Assembly (NCBI RefSeq): GCF_001429505.1
Contig: NZ_LMJW01000022.1
Coordinates: 1,033,497 to 1,097,496, forward strand
Source of the DNA: Allobosea sp. Root483D1
GTDB lineage: Bacteria; Pseudomonadota; Alphaproteobacteria; Rhizobiales; Beijerinckiaceae
Direction: 5' to 3'
Length of the DNA stretch: 64,000 nucleotides
Made by a program: the position numbers and the translations under genes. Below, in pieces: positions 53,025 through 61,392 of this stretch. The first letter of the stretch is position 1; every line of letters begins with the position of its first letter. The notes below the pieces were generated by a model. That model was given only the letters and a program-made list of their open reading frames with translations, was not told the DNA's origin and made no database searches.

Positions 53025-53837
53025 TCAGCCCTTGGGGCGGAGCGCGGTGTCTAGGCCCTCGCCGATCAGGGCGAAGGCCACGCCGGTGTAGATGATGGCC
53101 AGGCCGGGAGCGGTCGCGATCCACCAGGCGTCGAACAGGAACTGGCGTCCGTCGGCGATCATCAGCCCCCATTCCGGTGTCGGCGGCTGGATGCCGAGAC
53201 CGAGGAAAGACAGCGAGGTAACCGCCAGGATCGTCAGCACGACGTCGGCCATGGCGAAGACGATCGCAGGCGTGACCGCATTGGGCAGGATGTGCGCCGT
53301 GATGATGCGGCTATCGGTCGAGCCGAAGCTGCGTGCCGCCTGCACATATTCGAGTTCGCGCAGCACCAGCACCTCGCCACGGGTGATGCGCGCGAAGGAG
53401 ATCCAGTTCACCAGCAGGAAGGCGAGATAGAGATTGGCCTCGCCCGGGCCGAGCACGCCGACGATGGCGATCACCAGAACATGGAAAGGGAAGGCCCAGA
53501 AGATGTCGGTGATACGCATGATCACGGTATCGACCCGCCCGCCGACGAAGCCCGAAAGCGCGCCGATCGCGATGCCGAGGATGGCGGGCGCGGCGACGCA
53601 GACCAGCGCGACCCGCAGGTCGACCAGCCCCCCGGCCATCACGCGCGAGACGACGTCGCGGCCGAGATCGTCCGTGCCGAGCCAGTGTTTCGCCGAGGGC
53701 GGCTGCAGCGTGTTGCCGTAGTCGACCAGGAAGGGGTCGTGCGGCGTCCAGACCTGCCCGAGGCCGACGAACAGGCACAGCAGCAGGAGCATGGCGAGGC
53801 CGACGAGGAGCGTCGGATCGAGGCGGAGCTTGCTCAT
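53025..53837 (-). CDS. Peptide/nickel-type ABC transporter permease (DppC-like)
   Basis: A 270-residue inner-membrane permease with six predicted helices. It shows the N-terminal HDPFLVDYGNTLQPPSAKHWLGTDDLGRDVVSRV motif pattern of DppC/OppC and the ATPase-docking loop ELEYVQAARSFGSTDSRII. ATG 53837 (MSKLRLDP) is preferred to 53894, which would overlap the dppB-type gene by 53 bases; the chosen start leaves four bases between stop and start. It pairs with the upstream permease. Confidence 0.9.
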   Translation of the reverse strand: MSKLRLDPTLLVGLAMLLLLCLFVGLGQVWTPHDPFLVDYGNTLQPPSAKHWLGTDDLGRDVVSRVMAGGLVDLRVALVCVAAPAILGIAIGALSGFVGGRVDTVIMRITDIFWAFPFHVLVIAIVGVLGPGEANLYLAFLLVNWISFARITRGEVLVLRELEYVQAARSFGSTDSRIITAHILPNAVTPAIVFAMADVVLTILAVTSLSFLGLGIQPPTPEWGLMIADGRQFLFDAWWIATAPGLAIIYTGVAFALIGEGLDTALRPKG

Positions 53838-53841
53838 CGCG

Positions 53842-54777
53842 TCAGTCCAGCCGAATGCGCGGATCGGCCAGCGCATAGGCGATGTCAGTCGCAAGATTGA
53901 TCAGGACGACCAGCACGGCGAAGACGATGGTCAGCCCCTGGATCATCGGGTAGTCGCGGGCGAAGATCGACTCGACGAAGAGCGAGCCCAGCCCCGGCAG
54001 GGCGAAAACAGTCTCGATCACCACCGTCCCGCCGATGACCCAGCTCGTATGAGCGCCGAGCACCGAGATCGAGCTGATCAGCGCATTCGGCAGCACATGG
54101 ACGCGCATGGTACGGCTGGTCGCGTTGCCCTTGGCGCGAGCCGTCGTGACATAGTCCGAGCCGAGCACGTTGAGGATGCCGCTGCGCAGGCTGCGGATCG
54201 TCAGCGAGGCCGTCGCCAGCGCGATGACGAAGGCGGGCAAGGTCAGATGGTGCAGGCGCGAGAGGAAGCCCGTGCCGTAGCCCGAGGTCGGAAACAGCGG
54301 CACCCAGATGGCGAGGACGACGACGAGCACGAGCCCGAGCCAGAAGGAGGGAATCGCGAGCAGCACCGTGAAGACGAGCTTGATCAGGATGTCGGGTGCG
54401 CGGTCGCGCCGGACCGCCGACCACAGCGCCAGCGGGATTGTCAGCACCACCGCGATCGCAGTCGAATAGGCGACGAGCCACAGCGTCGCCGGCAGGCGCT
54501 CCAGCACCAACGAGATCACCGGCTGGCCGTAGACGACCGAGCGCCCGAGGCTGCCGGAGAGGATGTCGCTGAGGAAGAGCAGGTATTGGCGCCACAGCGG
54601 CAGGTCGAGCCCGAGCCGCTGCTTCATCGCCGCGATCTCCTCCGCGCCGCCGCGTGCGCCGAGAAGCAGCGTCGCCGGATCTCCCGGCAACGCCCGCAGC
54701 AGGAAGAAGCAGGCCAGCGTGATGCCGAACAGCACCGGGACGAGCTGGACGAACCGCTTGAGAATGTAAGTCAGCAT
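53842..54777 (-). CDS. Peptide/nickel-type ABC transporter permease (DppB-like)
   Basis: A 311-residue permease. The start MLTYILKRFVQLVPVLFGIT and LRALPGDPATLLLG are typical of DppB/OppB, as are the docking loop DYVTTARAKGNATSRTMRVHVLPNA and a C-terminal ADPRIRLD. Six membrane helices are visible. It precedes the DppC-like gene by four bases and follows the binding-protein gene across a 146-base gap that contains a palindromic repeat. No ATPase gene follows; the transporter must borrow one from elsewhere. Confidence 0.9.
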   Translation of the reverse strand: MLTYILKRFVQLVPVLFGITLACFFLLRALPGDPATLLLGARGGAEEIAAMKQRLGLDLPLWRQYLLFLSDILSGSLGRSVVYGQPVISLVLERLPATLWLVAYSTAIAVVLTIPLALWSAVRRDRAPDILIKLVFTVLLAIPSFWLGLVLVVVLAIWVPLFPTSGYGTGFLSRLHHLTLPAFVIALATASLTIRSLRSGILNVLGSDYVTTARAKGNATSRTMRVHVLPNALISSISVLGAHTSWVIGGTVVIETVFALPGLGSLFVESIFARDYPMIQGLTIVFAVLVVLINLATDIAYALADPRIRLD

Positions 54778-54860
54778 GGGAATGGGCCGGAGCGCAGGGC
54801 GGGCCTAGATCATCGCGCGTCCGAACGGGCGCGACCACAATGATCAATCGCATTGTTTTA

Positions 54861-54906
54861 GCATCGGATTCTTCCGAAAAGTGGACTCCACCTTTCGGTC
54901 CGATGC
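54861..54906. repeat. Extragenic palindrome between binding-protein and permease genes
   Basis: GCATCGGA at 54861 and TCCGATGC ending 54906 are inverse copies, with CCGAAA/TTTCGG and GTGG/CCAC nested within, forming a hairpin broken by two small bulges. It is the GCATCGGATTC...TCCGATGC repeat class of Hyphomicrobiales. It may trim or slow transcription so that the binding protein is made in excess over the permeases. Confidence 0.7.
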
Positions 54907-54923
54907 CATGGGCCGCCCCCTCC

Positions 54924-56450
54924 TCACTTCAGCTTGACGTCTTCGAGGCGGAAATTGCCGGTCGGCAGCACCTCGAAGCCGCTGACAGTGCTGCGATGCG
55001 CGTAAGGAGTGCCGGGGTAGAACAGGAAGATCGAGGGCGCGCCCTCATGGGAGAGCTTCACCATCTCCTTGAACATCGCGCCGCGTTCGGGCCCGTCCTT
55101 GGTCGCGCGCTCCTTCTCGTAGAGTTCGTTGACGCGCTCGTTCTTCCACTCGGTGTGGTAGGCGTTGGCGCGCTCCGGGTTGACGATCAGGAAGCCGGCC
55201 ATCTGGTCGGGGTCGATCGTGTCGCTGGAGGCGTAGGAGACGGCCATCTCGTAGTCTCCGGCCTTGGTGGTCGACCAGTGCGTGCCGCCTTCGGCAAGGC
55301 GGATCTCGGCCGTGACGCCGATCTGTGCGAGCGCGCTCTGCAGCGCCTGGCTGACCTGGCGGTGCAACGGTCGGCCCGAATGCACCAGGAGCGAGGTCTT
55401 GAAGCCCTCGGCATAGCCGGCCTCCTTGAGCAGCGCCTTGGCCTTGGCGATGTCGTGCGCATAGGGCTTCAGCTCGGGATCGGCATAAGCCATCAGCGGC
55501 ATCGGCGAGTTCGCCACCTTGCCGGCGCCGTAGAGCAGCGCCTTGACCAGCCCCTCCTTGTCGATGGCGTAGTTCAGCGCCTGGCGGACACGGACATCGT
55601 CGAAGGGCTTCTTCTTGGTGTTCAGCAGCACGAAATCGGTGCGCAGCACATTGGCGACGGCGGTGTTGACGGTACCGGCGCGGCCGAGGCTCTGCATCTG
55701 GTTCAGCGGGATCTCGAGGGCGGCATCGATCTCGCCGGCCTGCAGCTTCAACACGCGGCTGTTGCCTTCGGGCAGGACGAGAATCTCGGCGCCGTCGAGG
55801 CTCGGCTTGCCAGCCTGCCAGTAATGCACGTTCTTCTTCAGCGAGAGCGCCTGGCCCTTATTCCAGGCCGCGACGGCGAAGGGACCGGAGCCGAGCGGCT
55901 TCTCGAAGAATTTGTCCGGCGCCGCCTCGAACGCCTTCTGGGGCAGGATCGCCGAGGAGAACAAAGCGAGGTTGTTGAGCAGCGGCGTGAACACGGTCTT
56001 GAGCTTGAGCACGACGGTGCGCTCGTCGGGCGTCTCGATCGCATTGATCCCGGCGAAGAAGCGCTTCCAGCTCGACGCATCGCTGCCGGCCCGCTTCAGC
56101 GAGAAGGCGACGTCGGCTGCGGTGACCGGCGTGCCGTCCGAGAACTTCGCCGCCCTGAGCTTGAAGGTATAGGTCAGGCCGTCATCGCTGACCGTCCAGC
56201 TCTCGGCGAGGCCAGGCTCCAGCTTGGTGGCATCGGTGCTGGGGCGCAGCAGGGTGTCGTAGATCAGGAGTTGGGCATGGATCGACGGATTGTCGCTCGT
56301 CGCGATCGGGTCGAGCGAGACGAGGTCCTGTGTCTGCGCCAACTTGAGAACGCCCTGCGCAAAGGCGCTGGAAGGTGCGACGGTGAGGGCCGGGCCGAGC
56401 AGGGAAAGCGCGAGCGCGGCACCCGACACCATGGAACGGAAAGTAGTCAT
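54924..56450 (-). CDS. Peptide/nickel-type ABC transporter substrate-binding protein
   Basis: A 508-residue periplasmic binding protein of the DppA/OppA family (SBP_bac_5). Signal peptide GAALALSLLGPALTVAPSSAFAQ; then QTQDLVSLDPIATSDNPS, LEPGLAESWTVSDDGLTYTFKLR, the family signature RAAKFSDGTPVTAADVAFSLKR, VRQALNYAIDKEGLV and a C-terminal PSIFLFYPG. ATG 56450 has AGGGGA six bases upstream; the open frame reaches 57098, antisense to a LysR gene. First gene of the transporter run; ligand unknown. Confidence 0.92.
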   Translation of the reverse strand: MTTFRSMVSGAALALSLLGPALTVAPSSAFAQGVLKLAQTQDLVSLDPIATSDNPSIHAQLLIYDTLLRPSTDATKLEPGLAESWTVSDDGLTYTFKLRAAKFSDGTPVTAADVAFSLKRAGSDASSWKRFFAGINAIETPDERTVVLKLKTVFTPLLNNLALFSSAILPQKAFEAAPDKFFEKPLGSGPFAVAAWNKGQALSLKKNVHYWQAGKPSLDGAEILVLPEGNSRVLKLQAGEIDAALEIPLNQMQSLGRAGTVNTAVANVLRTDFVLLNTKKKPFDDVRVRQALNYAIDKEGLVKALLYGAGKVANSPMPLMAYADPELKPYAHDIAKAKALLKEAGYAEGFKTSLLVHSGRPLHRQVSQALQSALAQIGVTAEIRLAEGGTHWSTTKAGDYEMAVSYASSDTIDPDQMAGFLIVNPERANAYHTEWKNERVNELYEKERATKDGPERGAMFKEMVKLSHEGAPSIFLFYPGTPYAHRSTVSGFEVLPTGNFRLEDVKLK

Positions 56451-56570
56451 GGAGATCCCCTGATCTTGGCCGCTCTGCCTCGGCGGCGGCAGCTTGCAAC
56501 CCTCCATGCGCATGCCTAGTCTCGCAAATGAAACATTCGGCAAGATTGTCAACCAAGTGGAATAGGAAGA

Positions 56571-57446
56571 ATGAGGCTGGGCGCGCTGCAGGTGATCGAT
56601 GCCTTCGTCCGGCTCGGCGGCACCGGTGAAGCGGCACAAGGGCTGGGCGTCAGCCAGTCTGCCGTGATCAAGTCGTTGCACCTGGCGGAAACAGAGCTCG
56701 ACCTCAGCCTTGTCGCAATCGTCCAGGGGCGGCTGACCCCGACGCCCGAGGCACTTGAGTTGAGCCGGCTCGCACGTCCAGCCTTCGGCGCGTTGCGCCG
56801 GGCGCATCATGAAGCCGACATGATCCGCGTCGGCATGGCCGATCGCCTGCGGATCGCGACCGTGCCCGGCCTGGCGCACAGCATCCTGCCGCCCGCCATC
56901 GCCAGCGCGCGCCGCGACCTCGGCGATCGGGCCGCCGTCGAAGTGATGTTCGACCATGTCCGCGATCACCTCAGCGCCAACGAAGTCGATCTCGCGATCT
57001 CCTACGGCCCGATGGCGACAGAAGGGTTGCTGGATATCGTCCTGCGCAGCAGTCCGCTTGTCTGCGTGCTCGACGAGGCTCATCCGCTCGCCGCCCATGA
57101 CAAGCTGTCGCGCGAGGCCCTCGAAGGCCAGCGCCTGATCAGCTACGGACCCGACGGCATCAGCCTGGCCGACAGCTTTCAGGACGCACTGGGCCGGATC
57201 GGCCTGTCAGACCAGATCGCGATCACCGTCCGCCATACGGACAGCGCCTGCCATCTGGCGCGCGAGGGCGTCGGCATCGCCATCGTCGACGGCTTCGTCA
57301 TCAGCAGCAGCCTGACGCAAGGGCTGGCGGTCCGTCCGCTCGACGAGAGCCCCCTTGTCACGGCCTTCGCTCATCATCGCGACGGCGCGCCGCTCGACCA
57401 TGCCGCGCGGATCCTGCTGGAGCATCTCGTGGGAGCAGGCGGATGA
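56571..57446 (+). CDS. LysR-family transcriptional regulator (first of a pair)
   Basis: A 291-residue regulator. Winged helix-turn-helix at 1-60 (LGALQVIDAFVRLGGTGEAAQGLGVSQSAVIKSLHLAETEL), then a periplasmic-binding-like effector domain (RIATVPGLAHSILPPAIASARRDLG). It is divergent from the transporter operon, so it likely controls it. Its stop overlaps the start of a second LysR gene by ATGA. The ligand is probably the transported compound, by inference. Confidence 0.88.
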   Translation: MRLGALQVIDAFVRLGGTGEAAQGLGVSQSAVIKSLHLAETELDLSLVAIVQGRLTPTPEALELSRLARPAFGALRRAHHEADMIRVGMADRLRIATVPGLAHSILPPAIASARRDLGDRAAVEVMFDHVRDHLSANEVDLAISYGPMATEGLLDIVLRSSPLVCVLDEAHPLAAHDKLSREALEGQRLISYGPDGISLADSFQDALGRIGLSDQIAITVRHTDSACHLAREGVGIAIVDGFVISSSLTQGLAVRPLDESPLVTAFAHHRDGAPLDHAARILLEHLVGAGG

Positions 57447-58330
57447 AGGCATTGACGCCATCCCACGCGACGGTCCTGCGCGCCGTCGACCGTTGCGGCA
57501 CCACCGTCGAGGCCGCGCGGCAGCTTCATCTGACGCAGTCGGCCGTCAGCAAGATCATCGCCCGCAGCGAATCGGCCCTCGGCGTCCCGGTCTTCGATCG
57601 CCGCGACGGCCGCCTCGTCCTGTGTTCCGAAGCTCACGGCCTGATGTCGGCGCTGGGCCATGTCGAGGACGAATGGCGCACCTTGCGCGGAGCCGTCGGC
57701 GACGTGCGCTCCGGGCGCGCCCTGCCACTGCGGATCGCATCGACGCCCAGCATCGGCCAGGGGCTCATAGCGCAGGCGATCCGGCGGCTGGTGACGGACT
57801 ATCCGCAGGCCCGCATCGAGCTAATCATGGGCGACGCGCCGACGGAGCTGTCGAAGGGCGCCGCCGATCTCGGCGTGATGTTCTCGCCCCGCGTCACCGA
57901 CGACATCGCCCTGACGCCCTTCGCGCAGGCCTCGATCATCGCCCTGGTGCGCGAGGACGATCCGCTGGCGCGCCGCGGCCGAGTCAGCTTGCCTGAGCTC
58001 CGGAGCCATCGGCTGATCTGCTTCGATCGCGAGAAATCGCCGCTGGGCTGGCTGATCGCGCGCGCCCATGAGCAGGCTGGCCTCGACTATGCCCCCTTCA
58101 TGACCGTGCCCTACAGCATTTCCGCCGCCCATCTACTGGCGCGCCAGGGCGATGTCATCCTGATCGACAGCCTGCTGACCCAGGCCCAGCGCTTCGAGGG
58201 GCTTGTGAGGCTGGATGTGACGCCGGAACTGCCGATCACCATCTGCCTCATGACGGTCCGGAGCCGGCCTTTGACCCGGCTCGCGGCTCGCTTCGTCGAG
58301 ATACTCGTAAGAGATCGGAAGCCCAGCTAA
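57443..58330 (+). CDS. LysR-family transcriptional regulator (second of a pair)
   Basis: A 295-residue regulator with the same layout: HATVLRAVDRCGTTVEAARQLHLTQSAVSKIIARSESALG for DNA binding, then a binding domain (LRIASTPSIGQGLIAQAIRRL, IALVREDDPLARRGRVSL). It starts inside the previous stop (ATGA, 57443-57446), so the two proteins are made together and might work as a heteromer. By eye they are clearly related but not close copies. The usual LysR divergent layout is kept only by the first gene. Confidence 0.87.
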   Translation: MKALTPSHATVLRAVDRCGTTVEAARQLHLTQSAVSKIIARSESALGVPVFDRRDGRLVLCSEAHGLMSALGHVEDEWRTLRGAVGDVRSGRALPLRIASTPSIGQGLIAQAIRRLVTDYPQARIELIMGDAPTELSKGAADLGVMFSPRVTDDIALTPFAQASIIALVREDDPLARRGRVSLPELRSHRLICFDREKSPLGWLIARAHEQAGLDYAPFMTVPYSISAAHLLARQGDVILIDSLLTQAQRFEGLVRLDVTPELPITICLMTVRSRPLTRLAARFVEILVRDRKPS

Positions 58331-58456
58331 CAGACTGGTTCGTTACCCAGGTCGCCGCATTGAGCTCTGCAGGTGCTCCGTTGCGCCACTTGTGGACATC
58401 GGACAATCGCCGAGAGCAGACCCTCAGAACGACGCTTGCTAGGTAGCTCGCGCCCT

Positions 58457-58485
58457 GTTAAACGTTTAACTGTAAAACGTTTAAC
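58457..58485. promoter_or_regulatory. Double LacI-type operator before the lacI-family gene
   Basis: GTTAAACGTTTAAC (58457-58470) is a perfect 14-bp palindrome with the central CG of LacI/PurR-type sites. A near-copy GTAAAACGTTTAAC lies at 58472-58485. Their centres are 15 bp apart, and together with CCT and AGG flanks they make one longer nested inverted repeat. They end eight bases before the repressor ATG, so binding should block its transcription. Confidence 0.8.
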
Positions 58486-58492
58486 AGGCCGA

Positions 58493-59590
58493 ATGGTGGA
58501 TAGTCGACGGATAACGATCCGGGATGTCGCGAGCCGCGCAGGGGTGTCCATCGCGACGGTCTCGAATGTCTTCAGCGGCAACAAGCCGGTGAACGATGAT
58601 CTGCGCGAACGTGTTCTGCAGGCCGCCAAGGAACTGGCGTACCAGGTGGATCGGGCGGCATCGCAGCTGCGCTCGGGCCAGGCCCGCGTTGTGGGCGTCC
58701 TGGTTCCTGATCTCGATGACGTCTTTTTCACCTCGCTCGTCTCGCGACTGGAGCTCCTGGCGCAGGCCGACGGCTACGACATCGTCGTAGCGAGCTCCCG
58801 CGACGATGTCGGCCTCGAGCAGTCGCGCTTGAGCACCTTGCTCGCCTGGCGCCCGTCAGGCCTCATCGTGGTGCCCTGCTCCGACGAGGTGCCGCAAGCC
58901 CTCGCCATCGAAATCGGGCGGCTGCCGATCGTCTTCGCCGACCGTGTCCACCCGGGAGGCTCGGTCGTCGACACGGTCGCGATCGACAACCGCGAAGCCG
59001 GGGAGATCGCAGCGCGCCATCTCCTGGCACTGGGGCATCGCGACTTCGTCATCGCCGCCTCCAGCCTCGCGATCTCGCCGATCCGCGAGCGCGTCCGCGG
59101 GGCTGGCGACCTGATCCGTGAGACGGCCGGTTGCGCAGTGACGGTGATCGAGCTCGGATCCGTCGCCGAGCACGGTGCCGAGCTCTTTCGGAACTGGCTC
59201 GAGCGGCATCCGCAGCCGAAGGCGGTGATCGCACTGACCAACGTCACGACGCTGAGCGCGCTGTCTGCGCTGGCCCGCCTGAAGATCGATATTCCCGAGC
59301 CCGTTTCGGTGGTCGGCTTCGACGATTACCCGTGGATGAGCGCCCGCAAGACGGGGCTGACCGCGATCCGGCAGCCAATCGTCGAGCTTGCCGCGGCGAC
59401 ATGGCAGCGCCTGCGTGCGCGCATGGCGGGCGACAGCGCGCCGGCGCAAACCATCGTGCTGCAGACCAGCCTGCAGGTGCGCGACTCCGTGCGCGACCTC
59501 ACCGCCGCGACGGATCGGGGGAATACCCGCGCGCCCGATCTGCTTGCGAGCCCAGAGAGACCGGCCGCTGCGCTCAAGGCGGTGCACTGA
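58493..59590 (+). CDS. LacI-family transcriptional repressor
   Basis: A 365-residue repressor. ITIRDVASRAGVSIATVSNVFSGNKPVNDDLRERVLQAAKELAYQ is the LacI helix-turn-helix plus hinge; the rest is a sugar-binding-like core (VVGVLVPDLDDVFFTSLVSRLE, VDTVAIDNREAGEIAARHLLALGHRD, VSVVGFDDYPW). ATG 58493 (MVDSRR) is chosen because the operator pair lies directly upstream; an ATG at 58373 would run through it. It should repress itself and the transporter that follows 79 bases later, and be released by a sugar or sugar derivative. Confidence 0.92.
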   Translation: MVDSRRITIRDVASRAGVSIATVSNVFSGNKPVNDDLRERVLQAAKELAYQVDRAASQLRSGQARVVGVLVPDLDDVFFTSLVSRLELLAQADGYDIVVASSRDDVGLEQSRLSTLLAWRPSGLIVVPCSDEVPQALAIEIGRLPIVFADRVHPGGSVVDTVAIDNREAGEIAARHLLALGHRDFVIAASSLAISPIRERVRGAGDLIRETAGCAVTVIELGSVAEHGAELFRNWLERHPQPKAVIALTNVTTLSALSALARLKIDIPEPVSVVGFDDYPWMSARKTGLTAIRQPIVELAAATWQRLRARMAGDSAPAQTIVLQTSLQVRDSVRDLTAATDRGNTRAPDLLASPERPAAALKAVH

Positions 59591-59669
59591 CGAAGACCGA
59601 CTGCGGACGCCCAGCGTCCGAGCCACCGGGCCGACAGAGCCCGGAGCGAAAGAAGATCTGGAGGAAAGC

Positions 59670-60545
59670 GTGCAGCTTCAAAGAACGGCACGGATACTGC
59701 CGCTGCTAGCGCCGGTGCATCTGCTCATCCTGAGCGTGATCGTGCTGCCGTCGCTCTATGTCGTCTGGCTGAGCCTGAACACGTCGAGCTTCGGCCAGGC
59801 GCCGAGCTTCGTCGGCCTGCAGAATTACTGGCGCGTCCTCACCGACCCGGCCTTCCACAGCGCATTGTGGAACACGGTCGTTCTCGTGGTCGTCGCCGTG
59901 CATCTGGAGCTGGCTGTCGGCCTCGGCATGGCCCTGCTCTTCGCCAGCGGCCTGCCGTTCCGGCGCTTCCTGCTGGTCGCGGTGCTCGCGCCCTATGCCG
60001 TCAGCGAAGTCACCGCCGTGGTGATGTGGCGTTTCCTGTTCGATCCCGACGCCGGCCCGATCACCCTTGCGCTGCGGGCGTTCGGCCTGCCGACGCTCGA
60101 CTGGTCGTTCGAGCCATCGCATGCGATGGGCCTGATAGGCCTTCTGACGATCTGGCTGCACCTGCCCTTCACCTTCGTCATCGTCTATGCGGCGCGCCTC
60201 GCCATCCCGGGCGAGCTCTATGAAGCCGCGCGGATCGACGGGGCGACGCGCTGGCAGGCGTTCCGGCGCGTGACGCTGCCGCTTCTCGGCCCGGCGATGC
60301 TGATCGCGTTGCTCTTCCGCTACATCTTCGCCTTCCGCCTGTTCTCGGAGGCCTGGCTACTGACCAAGGGCGGACCGGCCCGCTCGACCGAGGTGGTGGC
60401 GATCTACCTCTATCAGGAAGCCTTCAGCTTCAACGCCTTCGGCCCGGCCGCCGCGACCGCCTGGATCATGGTGCTGGCGTCGCTCCTGCTCGCCGGCGCC
60501 TATGTCCTCCTGCTCAGGCGCGGAGGGGTGGCCCATGCGCACTGA
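59670..60545 (+). CDS. Carbohydrate ABC transporter permease (MalF-like, CUT1)
   Basis: A 291-residue permease from GTG 59670, with GGAGG five bases upstream. Six helices are visible, beginning LPLLAPVHLLILSVIVLPSLYVVWLSL; the EAA docking loop is ELYEAARIDGATRWQAFRRVTLPLL. MalF/UgpA-type permeases carry sugars or polyols. The end overlaps the next permease by 11 bases, so translation is coupled. The open frame extends upstream to 59388 inside the lacI gene and is not used. Confidence 0.91.
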   Translation: MQLQRTARILPLLAPVHLLILSVIVLPSLYVVWLSLNTSSFGQAPSFVGLQNYWRVLTDPAFHSALWNTVVLVVVAVHLELAVGLGMALLFASGLPFRRFLLVAVLAPYAVSEVTAVVMWRFLFDPDAGPITLALRAFGLPTLDWSFEPSHAMGLIGLLTIWLHLPFTFVIVYAARLAIPGELYEAARIDGATRWQAFRRVTLPLLGPAMLIALLFRYIFAFRLFSEAWLLTKGGPARSTEVVAIYLYQEAFSFNAFGPAAATAWIMVLASLLLAGAYVLLLRRGGVAHAH

Positions 60546-61368
60546 GCGCCTTCTCATCGGGGCCGGCAAGGCGCTCGCCGTCATCGCGATCCTGTTCTGG
60601 TCGCTGTTACCGATCCTGTTCATCGCGATGTCGTCGCTGAAGCCCGGGCAGGACATCTTCGCCGTGCCGCCGAAATGGCTGTTCGCGCCGACATTCAAGC
60701 ACTACGCCGAGCTCTGGCGCTCCTGGGGCGTCTTCTTCGACGGGCTGCTGAACAGCTTCGTGATCACGCTCGGCGCCACGCTGCTCGCCATCGTCGTCAG
60801 CGCCTGCGCCGGCTATGTCTATTCGCGCAATTCCGGGCGCTGGCTCGGGGCGAGCCTGCTCGGGCTCATCATTGTCCGCCTGATCCCGCCGATCGTGGTG
60901 ACGCTGCCGCTGTTTCCGATCGTCAACGCGCTCGGCCTCAGCGACACGCATCTCGTGCTGATCCTGCTCTACGCGACCTTCTTCGTCTCGCTCGGCACGG
61001 TACTGATGCGCACCTTCATGGACCAGATCCCGCGCGAGCTCGACGAAGCCGCCTCGATCGACGGGGCGAGCCGGATCACCATCCTGCGCAAGGTCATCAT
61101 GCCGCTGGCGATGCCCGGCGTCCTCGCCGTCGCGGTCTTCGTCATCGTCTTCTCCTGGAACGAGTTCCTCTTCGCCTTCATCTTCACGGCGACCAAGGCC
61201 AAGACCGCCCCGCTCGTGATCTCCGAGATGATCGGCTCCATCGACGGGGTCGACTGGGGAATCCTGTTCGCCGCCGCGACGGTGCAGCTCGTGCCCGTCC
61301 TCGTCTTCGTCGTCTTCATGAACCGCTACCTCGTGGCCGGCCTCACCGCCGGTTCGACGAAGGGGTAG
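60535..61368 (+). CDS. Carbohydrate ABC transporter permease (MalG-like, CUT1)
   Basis: A 277-residue permease. MRTERLLIGAGKALAVIAILFWSLLPILFIAMSSLKP is a MalG-type start; ELDEAASIDGASRITILRKVIMPLAMPG is the docking loop and FSWNEFLFAFIFT a family motif. ATG 60535 is preferred to 60502, which would overlap by 44 bases. It partners the preceding permease and is followed 24 bases later by the binding-protein gene. Confidence 0.92.
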   Translation: MRTERLLIGAGKALAVIAILFWSLLPILFIAMSSLKPGQDIFAVPPKWLFAPTFKHYAELWRSWGVFFDGLLNSFVITLGATLLAIVVSACAGYVYSRNSGRWLGASLLGLIIVRLIPPIVVTLPLFPIVNALGLSDTHLVLILLYATFFVSLGTVLMRTFMDQIPRELDEAASIDGASRITILRKVIMPLAMPGVLAVAVFVIVFSWNEFLFAFIFTATKAKTAPLVISEMIGSIDGVDWGILFAAATVQLVPVLVFVVFMNRYLVAGLTAGSTKG

Positions 61369-61392
61369 CCAACCAGAAAGAGGGAGGAAGCC

